In this document: piece by piece, positions 24,409-35,171 of the stretch
Position numbering within the stretch: position 1 is the first letter of the stretch
Layout of the letters: each line of letters opens with the position of its first letter
Source: Cavenderia fasciculata
Taxonomy: Eukaryota > Evosea > Eumycetozoa > Acytosteliales > Cavenderiaceae
Direction of reading: 5' to 3'
Length of the DNA: 64,000 nucleotides
Assembly: GCF_000203815.1 (NCBI RefSeq)
Contig: NW_004457639.1
Span: 1,855,466 to 1,919,465, forward strand
Position numbers and translations under genes: made by a program
The notes under the pieces: model-generated
What the model was told of the DNA's origin: nothing
Seen by the model: only the letters and a program-made list of their open reading frames with translations
Database searches by the model: none

Positions 24409-25711
24409 ATGACAGATAATAACAATACTACAACAACATCAACATCAAATACAGCAGAAGCAGCAGCAGCAGCAGGTGATATAAATAATAATAATAATAA
24501 TAATAATGATTCAACAAAACAAAAACAACCAATTAATATGATTATATTGGGAATGGCAGGTAGTGGAAAGACTACATTGTTACAAAGATTGAGAGCACAT
24601 GTATATCAAAACAAGATTGCAACCTATATCATTAATCTAGATCCAGCAGTTGCAAAGTTACCATATACTGCCAACATTGATATTAGAGACACTGTAAACT
24701 ACAAAGAAGTAATGAAACAATATGGATTGGGACCAAACGGTGCAATCGTTACATCTCTCAATCTATTCTCTACTAAATTTGACAAGGTATTAGAGATTGT
24801 CGAAAAGCGTGCACCACAACTAGAATACATCATCATGGATACACCAGGTCAAATAGAAGTGTTTACATGGTCTGCATCTGGTAGCATTATCACCGAATTG
24901 ATGGCTAGTTCCTTTCCAACTGTATTGGTCTATGTCATCGATACACCACGTACCATAGATCCAACAACTTTTATGTCAAATATGTTGTATGCCTGCTCTA
25001 TCATGTACAAGAGTAAATTACCAATGGTCGTAGCATTTAACAAGGTCGACGTTACTAGTCATCATTTTGCTGAACAATGGATGAGTGATTTCGATTCACT
25101 TCAAGATGCTCTCACTGGTGATCAAACCTATATGAGTTCTCTTACTCGTTCAATGAGTTTAGTATTGGATGAATTCTATTCAACTTTAAAGGTAAATTAT
25201 AAATAGAATTCGATGCATTCATAATCAACAATGATTTATTGATTTATTTATTTATATTTATTTAATTTTATATTTATTAATTTAGACAGTAGGAGTATCA
25301 GCAGTAGATGGTACAGGTATTTCTGAATTTTTTGAAGTAGTCGACAAGGCATCTGAAGATTACTTTAAGTATTACAAGACAGAGTTAGAGACAAACAAAA
25401 AAGAAAAGGAAAAAGAAACTTTGGAGAAACAAACAAGACAATGGGATAAATTAAAAAGAGACTTGGATGAATCAAAGGGTTCCAAGGTCGTCTATGATTT
25501 CAAAAAGGAAAAACAACAAACAAAGAAATCATCGCCATCTAATCATGAGGATGGTGATTATGATTATGATCAAGACGACGACGATGATCAAGATGATGGT
25601 TACATACATGCAGATGATGATCAAGATGACGATGACAATCAAGAAGAGGAAATGGATAAAAATGAACAACAAGAATATGCAGATTTAATGAATTATTTAA
25701 AAAAGATGTAA
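24409..25711 (+). CDS. gpn1: GPN-loop GTPase 1 (GPN1/XAB1)
   Basis: Two exons, 24409-25191 and 25286-25711, about 402 residues. After an Ala/Asn-rich leader, the P-loop GMAGSGKTT is at 48-56 and the diagnostic Gly-Pro-Asn loop at 108-110 (YGLGPNGAI). Further on are MDTPGQIE (G3) and AFNKVD (G4). The C-terminal tail is a charged coiled coil ending in Asp/Gln repeats. GPN1 with GPN3 is needed for assembly and nuclear import of RNA polymerase II. The start is the first ATG; an upstream open frame has no ATG. Confidence 0.92.
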
Positions 25712-25847
25712 ATTTACACAACAACAAATATAAATACAAAATCTTATCACCATTATTGTTTTAATTTAAAAAAACAACAAATTGACCATATTTTATCTAA
25801 TCTTTAAAGATATATTGTTTGATTTCTATTTTGAGGAGGAGAGAATA

Positions 25848-27185
25848 ATGAATAATAATAATAATAATAATAATAATGATGATGATGATGATCAAACACC
25901 ACTTTATATTGGTGTAATGAGTGGTACATCATTGGATGGTGTTGATGTAGTTTTAGCATCAATCAAGCAGCAACCATCATCATCATCATCGAAACTAGTT
26001 ATAAAAGAGATCTATTCAATTGAATATCCTATACCACTAGATATAAAGAATCAAGTAATCGATTTATCAACATCTAACCCAACTAGTATAGGTCAGATAG
26101 GTCTTTTAGATGCAAGATTGGGTGATCTTTATACAGATGCTATTCAATATTTACTGAATAGATTACCAACAAACATTGATAAAAAGAGAATAGTAGCCAT
26201 AGGTAATCATGGTCAAACAGTTTGGCATTCACCAAACACTACACCTTTGTTTACTATGCAATTGGGTGATAATCATAGAATCGTTTCAAAGCTTAATATA
26301 ACTGTTGTTGGTCAATTTAGACAAAGGTATATAGTACAGTGTCTCTTATAATTGTCCTTTAAACACACATAATCATTGTGTTTATGCTAACAACTTTCTA
26401 TTTTGTTTATAAAGGGATATGGCACTAGGTGGTCAAGGAGCACCTCTGCTACCAGCATTTCATCATTTACTTTTATCTGACCCAATAGAAACAAGAGCTG
26501 TTTTAAATATTGGTGGTATTGCAAACATTACAATTCTTCCAACAACAACAAACAACAATGATCAAAAAGAGGGAATTATTGGATTTGATACAGGACCTGG
26601 TAATGTGTTGATGGATGGCTGGATAAATAAATGCAAAGGGTGTCAATATGACAATAATGGAGAATGGGCTCTATCTGGAAAGGTAAACCAATGTTTGTTT
26701 GATCGATTGATAACCAACACATTGGACTATCTTGATCGTCAACCTCCCAAGAGTACAGGAAGAGAGTTATATAATTTGAAATGGTTACAATCAATTTTAG
26801 AGGATACGGAAAAGGAAACAAATCAACCATTAAAAAGTGAAGATGTACAACGAACTCTATTACAATTAACAGCTTATACTATTACATCTCAAATTAAAAA
26901 GGTGATGGCTGGAAATAACAGAGTCGATAGATTAGATCGATTACTATTATGTGGTGGAGGTTCAAGGAATATTGGTTTGGTAGAGTTAATCAGACAGATG
27001 ATAAACAATGACAATTATCAAAACTCTGTTGTCATTGTCGAAGCAACCGATCGACAAGGTGTTTCTTCACAAAATATGGAGGCATTGGCATTTGCGTGGA
27101 TGGCATTTAGAACAATGAATAATCTACCTTCGAACCTTCCATCGGTTACTGGTGCCTCATCTAGATCTATATTGGGCTGTATTTA

Positions 27186-27216
<31 letters not shown>

Positions 27217-27219
27217 TAA
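25848..27219 (+). CDS. anmK: Anhydro-N-acetylmuramic acid kinase (AnmK)
   Basis: Two exons, 25848-26326 and 26415-27219, about 427 residues. After an Asn/Asp leader the ATP-binding N-terminus reads GVMSGTSLDGVD. The catalytic segment RDMALGGQGAPLLPAFH is cut by the intron just before the catalytic Asp. GFDTGPGN and the C-terminal LLCGGGSRN also fit. In bacteria AnmK phosphorylates and opens 1,6-anhydroMurNAc to give MurNAc-6-phosphate during peptidoglycan recycling. Here it has an intron and amoeba-like homopolymers (Asn at the start, a Ser run at the end), so it is a resident nuclear gene. I infer bacterial ancestry and a role in using digested bacterial walls. Confidence 0.9.
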
Positions 27220-28099
27220 GTCCGATCATCGTCATGCACCCGAGGGAGTTTGTAAATCGTACAACTATGATGAGAAACAATAAATACGTATTTGTTTATT
27301 GCAACAGATAAAAAAATCATCATTCTTTTGTTATGGTTGATATCAAAAAATCAGATAATGTCTTTCGGGATTACAATCTCTCTGGCAGATTTTCATCTCA
27401 TATTGTTATTTCGAGACCAAGTCAACCCATCAAATCGTAGGAACCATGCTCCATACTGAATGGGGACTATGGGCTTAATTTGATTTTTCGATTAGAAAAA
27501 AATAATCTCCATTTAATCTCTTTAAAATGTGCAACGGGAGAACCGAGTGAGCCCAGCTTCTTGTCTCAAAGGATTCTTGCTTTGCACAATACAAAACCTT
27601 GAAACCGATGATGAACATCTATCGACTAGTTTTATAATGTGAGGATGGCTTATCAAAATCTATAGAGGCTCTAAAAAAAGATCACCAAAGACAATTTTGT
27701 GTAGTAGTGTTATCGGAACTATTTATGATTAGCGTAGCTGCACATGTTCTTCCTTTCTTCTTTTCTTTGTAACCGTTTCTCGAGAGATTCATGATGATGA
27801 GAAACAACAAACTATAAATCAACAAGGCCTCATGTTTGTTTTCTTCAATTCACTCTACTTGTAAAACAAATACAACCTATTCATATAATATCTCTAAACA
27901 AGATATTTTGTACTACTACCACCATCCCTTTGTAATATTATCTTCATTGTACCACCACCACCACCACCACCACCACCACCACCACCACCACCACCACCAC
28001 CACCACCACCACCACCACCACCACCAACAACAAAAGTAATCATTTAATTTTATCAATATCCTTTATCCAACAATCCAAATTTTGATCTATCCATAAAAA
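27220..28099. other. 880-bp non-coding interval with possible structured RNA and CCA repeat
   Basis: No credible ORF, yet 27220-27830 is less AT-rich than typical spacers here. It has two copies of ATGATGAGAAACAA (about 27268 and 27793), a further GATGATGA near 27607, and a perfect stem GTGCAA/TTGCAC enclosing about 59 nt (about 27529-27589). The box-like motifs recall C/D snoRNA C boxes, but no well-placed D box (CTGA) was found. The right part (27951-28026) is the CCA repeat. Confidence 0.35.
27951..28026. repeat. (CCA)n microsatellite
   Basis: About 25 CCA units directly upstream of the secreted hydrolase gene. One frame would give a His run, but the surrounding frame has no other support, so I treat it as a promoter or 5'-UTR repeat. 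Confidence 0.85.
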
Positions 28100-29155
28100 A
28101 TGTTTAAATTATCAACTTGTTTATTATTATTTATTTGCTTTTTTGCAATTGTAACATCACAACAAACACTCCCAGATGTATCTACATCGTTTCTCGGTGC
28201 TGGCGATCCAGGTGTTTCACACTATCCATCATACCTTGGATTAAAGATGCACATTCGTTGTTATTCAAACGTCACCTCTGCCAATCAAAAAGGTCCAATT
28301 GCACTATTTGATGCCGGTCTTCCATTTTTCTCAACAGCCTGGGTTTCCATCATTCCATCGGTTCTCCAAAAAATGCCATCGTGGAACATTAGCAAAGCTT
28401 GCTTTATCGATCGTTACGGCTACGGTTGGAGTGACTCTGCCCCATACCCCATCACCACCCAAGACTATGTCTTGCGTCTCCGTGGTTCACTCCAAGTCGC
28501 TGGTTTAACCGGAAAATACATTCTCGTAGGTTGGTCATGGGGCTCCATCTTTACCCAGGTCTTCTCTCTCACTTACCCCAAGGAGGTTTCAGGAATTATG
28601 ACCATTGACGGTACCGATAGTAAGTGGGGATTCATCTCTGCCAATCAACAATCGATCATTACCTACACCAACACCTATATGAACTACATGAGCATGAACA
28701 ATATGGGTACTCTTCAATCCTATGCCAACGATGGTAATGTCGCTCTCGGATTTGGTTACTTCCCCAACGGAACTGTTGCCCTTGGTTTCACTCCAAACTC
28801 TGTCTCATCGTCCCAACAAATTTGGTTGTCCAACAAGTTCCTCAAGACTGCCGTACAAGAGTTCAACATCATGGTAATCTCTTCTGCCGTACTCAACTTT
28901 ACCTATGCCGTCAAGGGTCCAAACCCACTCAAGGATCTCCCATATGTCAACATCTATGAAACCATCTTTGACCAAGACTGGATCGACCGTCAACTATTTA
29001 TGGCCTCACTCTCTACCAACTCTGTTGCTATTCCATTTGGAACTGATCATTTTTTCCCATTTACTAATCAAGGTGCCATCATCTCTGGTCTAACAGCTCT
29101 TACCAACAAGATTAAAACCAATCCAGCAAGAATCTGGGGTAGAGGAATATTCTAA
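28100..29155 (+). CDS. Secreted alpha/beta hydrolase
   Basis: A single exon of 351 residues. Residues 1-20 form a signal peptide (hydrophobic core, ending VTS before QQ). The nucleophile elbow is G144-W-S146-W-G148. A preceding DRYGYGWSD is typical of the fold. The likely catalytic His lies in GTDHFFPF about 30 residues from the end. Several N-x-S/T sites support secretion or a lysosomal/phagosomal location. Substrate unknown. Codon use is GC-richer than in neighbours, suggesting strong expression. A copy of its 3' coding end lies at about 29451-29512. Confidence 0.85.
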   Translation: MFKLSTCLLLFICFFAIVTSQQTLPDVSTSFLGAGDPGVSHYPSYLGLKMHIRCYSNVTSANQKGPIALFDAGLPFFSTAWVSIIPSVLQKMPSWNISKACFIDRYGYGWSDSAPYPITTQDYVLRLRGSLQVAGLTGKYILVGWSWGSIFTQVFSLTYPKEVSGIMTIDGTDSKWGFISANQQSIITYTNTYMNYMSMNNMGTLQSYANDGNVALGFGYFPNGTVALGFTPNSVSSSQQIWLSNKFLKTAVQEFNIMVISSAVLNFTYAVKGPNPLKDLPYVNIYETIFDQDWIDRQLFMASLSTNSVAIPFGTDHFFPFTNQGAIISGLTALTNKIKTNPARIWGRGIF

Positions 29156-29540
29156 AAAAATTAAAATATTAATAATAATAACCATTCAACAAATGTCAAA
29201 ACTCCCCTAATTGTAATACTAACATCCCGTCGAAATCAATCACATGTTAATTATACCCTTTAATTAACTACATTATCGAACATCAACACAAAAACCTAAT
29301 TAAAATAAATTTATTTAATTTTAATTAATTAAAAAAAGATATCTCTCATGTTTTTCAAATCATTCATGGCGAATCTTTAGATGTTCAGATTTATGGTTTC
29401 AAGAAAGATGGGGATGGATGATTCAATTGACTACTCTCTCTCTCTTATCGGGTTCCATTATCTCTGGTCTAATTGCTCTTACCAACAAGATTAAAACCAA
29501 TCCAAACAGGATACTGTATATACCTCTATATTGTTTTTTA
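29156..29540. other. Intergenic region holding a decayed gene tail
   Basis: AT-rich spacer between the hydrolase gene and the armadillo gene. A (TC)n run sits near 29434-29445, followed by the 3'-end copy of the hydrolase (29451-29512). Otherwise I see nothing. Confidence 0.6.
29451..29512 (+). pseudogene. Fragment copy of the secreted hydrolase 3' end
   Basis: This ~60-bp stretch is nearly the same as 29072-29134 inside the hydrolase gene, with shared blocks such as ATCTCTGGTCTAA and CTCTTACCAACAAGATTAA. No other part of the gene is recognisable next to it. It is best read as the remnant of a tandem duplicate that has otherwise been lost. Confidence 0.7.
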
Positions 29541-30637
29541 TTATTCTTCATTTGATGTCAACAATGATAAAGTCCTAGTTGTAATATTAACCAAATCCTG
29601 ATTAGAACCAGATGTAGCATAATGGCTCAAGGCTCTTAATAAACCTTCATTGTTGTCAATCATGACCTTTACTTTTCTATTTAATGACATATTTAAAATT
29701 GTGTGTAATGCTTGTTTTTTTAGATTGATTGGTTTTGAACTTTCCAATAGTCGAATAAAAGAATCAATTCCATGTGATATTATAATCTCTACACCTCCTT
29801 CTTCTATAAATTAAAATTATTAGTATATCAATAAATTAATCATTATACAGTTTTTTTTTTTTTTTTAATATATTACCATTTAATGATAAATTCTGTAAAC
29901 ATAACAAAGAAAAGTCAGATCTTTCGAAATTTTTATCGTTGATTAAATTACATAGAGTTGGAACAAAACGATTATCGATCACTCTCAACTGACTGTTCTT
30001 TGAGGCTAAAAGGTTTCCTAAAAATAAGCCCAATTTTATCAATAATACATCTTGAACGGGACTTGTTACATCTAGTGATAGTATATAGTTCATATTTTCC
30101 AATATATTACTAATTACATCCAATTCTTCGAGCATTGGAAAACTCTCAGCTGAAATTGAGAAAAAGGGAGAGCAAAGATTGTTAGGTATAGTGCACACCA
30201 CTTGTTATCGTTCTACTGTTTCATCATACTACATACAATAGGCACTTATTGATAATAATACTTGAGCAGCTTCTAATTTTTTGTTGATATAACTATCACT
30301 GAAATCATCGTATCTCAACATTCTAAGATAATCATGTATATTCCTTGGTGATGATACTGTTCCCTCTAGAAATTGAAATGAAACGAAATGTTTATTATTA
30401 ACACTTACTACTACTACTACTACTACTACAATTCATACCTTCTTCAGAAGTGTCAGATGACAATTCATGACTATTTGAAGATGAAGTATATTCATCACTG
30501 CCACTACTGCTAGCACCTCCTCTAATTTCCTGTCGTTCACCAGAGCTGTCATCTTGATTGAGGTATACAAGTATTGCTGTTAATGCTGCTGCTGTAAGAC
30601 CTACAGTTATTAATGAAGTCTTTACTATTTTATCCAT
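29541..30637 (-). CDS. Membrane-anchored armadillo-repeat protein
   Basis: Four exons: 30409-30637, 30237-30365, 29877-30149 and 29541-29803, about 297 residues. An N-terminal hydrophobic helix (about residues 6-26) acts as a membrane anchor. A Ser/Asp/Glu-rich linker follows. Helical ARM-like repeats then occupy about residue 120 to the end, with segments such as LGLFLGNLLASKNSQLR and LHTILNMSLNRKVKV. The layout recalls ARMC10/ARMCX proteins of the outer mitochondrial membrane; that is an inference. Exon 1 could also end at 30439 (GTATGA donor), which keeps the same phase. Confidence 0.7.
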
Positions 30638-30692
30638 AATATTTATATATATATATAACTTTAATCGATTTTTTAATTTGTCTCTTGTTTCT

Positions 30693-30736
<44 letters not shown>

Positions 30737-30965
30737 GGAAAATTTTTTTTTTCAAAAAAAAAGGGTTTAAATCTCAAACAAGTTGAGTTTCATCAAATTT
30801 ATCATCAATTTATTTACTGTTAACTGTATCATTAAAACAAACTTATTATAGCCACTGTCATCTATTCACTCTATCTAAATTCAACCCAAAAGTAATTTAT
30901 ATACCTATAGAGATAGAGAGAGAGAGAGAAATTGTAAGATTGGGTTGTTGATAAAGTTTTAAAAA
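30638..30965. other. Divergent promoter region with long poly-T
   Basis: About 330 bp without an ORF. A ~40-bp T run lies at about 30696-30735 and a (GA)n tract at about 30912-30929. It separates the armadillo gene from the WD40 gene. Confidence 0.6.
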
Positions 30966-33900
30966 ATGTCAAATGGAACAACAACATCTTCATCCTCTTC
31001 TATTAGTAACACCACCTCTTCATCATCATCATCTTTATCAACCTCTTCAACAATCAATAGTAGTAGTAGTAGATCAGATGCACAAAGTTATATAGTATTC
31101 AAGGGAAAGGTTAATCAAAACAGTGGTAACTTTGCCCCTATGGATATTCATCCTGTTCATCCTTGGTTATTGTATACAGATAGTGATAATAATATCATTA
31201 TACAAAACTATGTAGATGGACAAAAGATATTAAACTTTTCGATAACTCAACACGAAGAAGAGAGAAGAGAACAACAGACACTCCAAAAGCGTATACCAAC
31301 TCTTGCATCTCTTCCAAATCCATTTGCTCTCACCTCTACCACTAGCAGTAATCAGAGTGGTAGTCTCTCAAATGTAAATGGTAGTGGTGCATCGACTGCA
31401 TCTCCAACATCGGGTACTGGTAGTGTTGCTTCCTCTGGAGGTTCACCAACTTCAAATTCACCAACCTCTCCTCTAGTTGCTACAAACTTTAATACTTTAT
31501 CACCAAATATTGGACAAAGTCAAACCATGCACAGATCACCAAACAATACACTTGGAAGACCAAATATAGATACTAGTGGTCGATCGGCTACAATCGGAGA
31601 GGCCAGTGACATTGAAAAGTTTGAAAAATTGGGTCAAATTAGATTCCTTCAATTTTATGATAGATATACACGACAAGTTAAAGATAGAAAACCAGTAAAT
31701 ATAAATAATTATTATATTAAATAGAGTTATGACTAATAATTTTTCTTTTTCTTTTTTTTCGTTTTAAAAGAAAACATCATTAGGAAAATTAAATTTACAA
31801 AGTAATAATCAAAAAGGATCAAATATTGGATTGGATGATTATATTGTAATTGTAGCAGATAATAGAATAGTATTTTTAAATTATCATTCACAAAGATTAA
31901 GAGATGTAAAGATACCAATATTTGATTTTAAGCCACCAACATCGATTGAATTTTTTTCAAACTCACCTCTTGTTGCCTTTGGTGGAAGCGATGCCACAGT
32001 TAGACTATGGAATGTTGATAAATGGGAACTAGAAAGACCATTGGTTGGAGGTCACCAAAAAACCAATGCATCAATCGTTCGCATGCGTGCCATCGAGTTG
32101 GAGGGTGACTTTTTGGCAAGTTCTGGTAGTGATGGTGTCACTTGTATTTGGAATATTCGTACTGGTACCATTGCCGCTCAATTCCCCAAACTACATGATA
32201 TTATAGATTTAGCATACGACCACTTTAATAATCATCTATTGGCACTCACCGGACAAGATCGTATGATTGTACAATATGACTTTGCTACTCTCAGAGAGGT
32301 AGCACGTATTTCTTGTGGCAAACGTGATTTCCAAAGTATAGATATCAGTTACCATCCAAGATTCCAACATACCGATCTCTTGCTCTCTTCAAAGAGCCCT
32401 GCTCAAATTGTTTTCATGAGTCGCACTCCCTCAACAGGAGCCAAAGAACATCTCATCGACTTTGATCAACTAATTGGTTCGAAAAAAGAAAAGATGAAGC
32501 TCTACAAAGTAATTCAACATCCTGTACTACCACATCTTCACTTTTGTTGGGTAAATAGAAATGTTTATTTAATCTCAACAATGGCAACTTCAATCCCAAA
32601 TTTTGCTGCAACCAATTCAATTGATAATGTAAGTAGAAACAAAAAAAAAAAAAAAATTTAATTTATTAGAAAATTTTTTGTGTTGCTAATTTATACATAT
32701 ACATATATTATCTTTTTTTTTAGTCGATGGTATATTTCCCAAATCAAGGATTTTTAAATTCATTACCACTTTCAAACATTGTAACAAGTGAAAAGACAAT
32801 TATTAAACAAGTAGCATTACCAACAAATGAGCCCTATAGAATCGAAATCAGTACCCATGGAAAGTATCTATCTATATTTTCCCTGTTTAGTGGGACTTAT
32901 GTAGTATATGAAATTGGAACATTCAAACAAATAGAAAAGGGTTCATCACTTGATATTGCTTGGAGTGGTCGCGGAAAAGATGGATCAGAAAAATTTGGAC
33001 GTCTAGAGAGAATCTTTGAAGCAGCAGATCCAGTAAAAAAGAAGAAATTGCTTAGTCTTAGTGTTAAAAAACCAAAAGAAGTTGAAACAGCCTCTAAAAT
33101 ACTACTAAAGACAAAGGAATTTTCGACCAACATTTCACAAGAACTCCTACTCCACACCAATGACGATAGAATGATGAGCGGTCTCTTGCTCGGAATATAC
33201 AGTAGAGAGTGTAAAGATGGCGCTGGTTCGGGATCTACATCGACCTCTTCGTCGTCATCGTCTTCTCCAACTGGCTCCTCTACAAGTGTCTCTCAAGAAA
33301 CGCCAATCCAACCAACTGCCGAAGAGGTTGAATCAAAATCATTCCAACTCTACGATTGGTGGACCCTCCAACCAATCGGTGATTCTTTGCCACCACCACT
33401 CAAGGTTTACTGGGATCTTAATCAAACTCATTGCGTATTTGCATATACCCATTATTTCTGTGTATTTAAATTACGTCCATCGATTCATCTATTGAGTCGT
33501 TGGCCAATCACTCTTACCAGTGCTCTATGGCATAATAATACTTTATTTTTTACAACACCAAATGATATTCAATGTCGTAAGTAAAACAAAAAAACAAAAA
33601 ATCATAATTAGGATTTGTAATGGGTCTAATTTTTGTTTTTTTTTTTTTTTTTTTAGTTTTCCCACATAAACATGAAAGTGCACCATTAATATTATCAAGT
33701 TCAAGTGGAGTAACATTCCCAGAGGACCTTTATGATAATTCATCTGGATCACTTGCCAACTATAAGCCAAATCAAACCTTTTCATTGTTGCCACAATATC
33801 GTCCATTTGGATCAATTGCATTGGTCGGTATTAGTAATGAGGCACTTATTGCTGTCGATCCAAACTATCGGTTCTACAGCTTCCCATTGACTCACTACCT

Positions 33901-34438
33901 CTTAAAATTCTTTATGTTGGTGCAACAAGAGATGATTGAAAGTGCTGTCAAGTGTGCCAGTATGGTCGACCCAAAGTATCACTATTTGATGGCCAAATTC
34001 CTCACTGTACGAGGACACCCACAAGAGTGTTTGACCTTGGGCGGCATCTCCAACTATCTCAAATTCCTCATCTGTATTAATAACGAAGCCTATGAATCAT
34101 CACTCGAGTTGGTTCAATTACTTGCCGATACCTATCGATCTCACCAAACACTTTCGACCACTGACAACATACCACCAGAAGATAATAGTCTATCGTATTT
34201 GGCCAGGAAATGTATCGACATTGGTCATCTCTGTCAAAGCAAAAATGACATTGAGTGCTCCCAACGTGCTTTCAAGATTGCCACCACTCTTGATCCGCAT
34301 GCCGCCTATCAAGAATTGGCACTTCACTATTGCCACCATGGCAAAAAGAAAGAATTACTAGAACTTCAACAGTCAATCCAACAACGTTATCCAATAGAAT
34401 ATAATTTAATTTCATTATTATTAGAAAACTCAAATTAA
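30966..34438 (+). CDS. WD40 beta-propeller plus alpha-solenoid protein
   Basis: Four exons: 30966-31694, 31771-32628, 32724-33576 and 33657-34438, about 1073 residues. WD-like blades start near residue 40 and continue past a Ser/Gly/Pro-rich insert (about 120-205). Recognisable blades include FGGSDATVRLWNV and SSGSDGVTCIWNI. A second beta-rich part spans the next ~400 residues, broken by a Ser run. The C-terminal ~200 residues are helical repeats (KCASMVDPKYHYLMAKFL and onwards), like a coat-protein solenoid. The propeller-solenoid order recalls COPI or TSET (TTRAY) subunits. I suggest that only as a hypothesis. Confidence 0.8.
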
Positions 34439-34546
34439 CCAGAAACCAGATATAGATCACATCTAATAATACCAAACTATACACAACAATAAAAATCAAT
34501 TAATTATACAAAAAAAATGGGTTTATTATTATTATTATTTTTAGTG

Positions 34547-35074
34547 TTAATTAAAATAAGGTATTTGTTTGATGAATTGGTTCAATTGCAAGGTAAATGA
34601 TTCACATTTGACAATAGAGTTGGGTTTGTACAAGGGATTTTTAATTACATATTCAATAAATATATTACTATAGATTTTCTTTAGCTCTTCTCTAAGATCT
34701 GGGCAATTGGGATCAGTCATTACAACAAACATTAAACTAGTTAATGTCTCATAGTAATGTAATTTATATGTTGATGTCTTTAAACAATGAAATGCTGTTC
34801 TTGCGTCAGCCCTAAAGAGTGTGTATAAATGAATGAATGAATGATGAATGATCATTGTAAGTAGAGTGCATTCAACTTGAATACATGTATTCAACAACAA
34901 CACATACAAAGGTTTAGGTGATGATTTAGAGAGAAAAGGTTTTAAAGAATGAAGTAAACCGAATAATAGTTTATGTTCTTCTTGTAGATTCGATCCAAAT
35001 GGTTTCTTTTTATTCCAATCTTCATAGTATATACAAATACCGCTCTTGTTAAATATATATAAATTGAAAATCAT
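34547..35074 (-). CDS. trappc1: TRAPPC1 / Bet5, TRAPP complex subunit
   Basis: Two exons, 34908-35074 and 34547-34811, joined as TT|G, about 143 residues, the usual length. The longin-like fold is clear: IFNKSGICIYYEDW at the start, EEHKLLFGLLHSLKPF, then YKLHYYETLTSLMFVV and the final IKNPLYKPN. TRAPP acts as the exchange factor for Ypt1/Rab1 in ER-to-Golgi and Golgi traffic. Its stop lies only 108 bp from the stop of the convergent WD40 gene. Confidence 0.93.
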   Translation of the reverse strand: MIFNLYIFNKSGICIYYEDWNKKKPFGSNLQEEHKLLFGLLHSLKPFLSKSSPKPLYVLLLNTCIQVECTLLTMIIHHSFIHLYTLFRADARTAFHCLKTSTYKLHYYETLTSLMFVVMTDPNCPDLREELKKIYSNIFIEYVIKNPLYKPNSIVKCESFTLQLNQFIKQIPYFN

Positions 35075-35171
35075 TATTATTATTATATATATATGCGTGT
35101 GTGTGAATCTGAACAAGTAGAATAATCAAAGTTTTTATATCATTCTTTTAATAAATTTCAAAATTTTATTA

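Noticed and set aside
27836-28039. Plus-strand ORF ending in a ~25-His run
   Set aside because: It is the CCA microsatellite read in one frame; the flanking frame has no support and it lies in the leader of the hydrolase gene.
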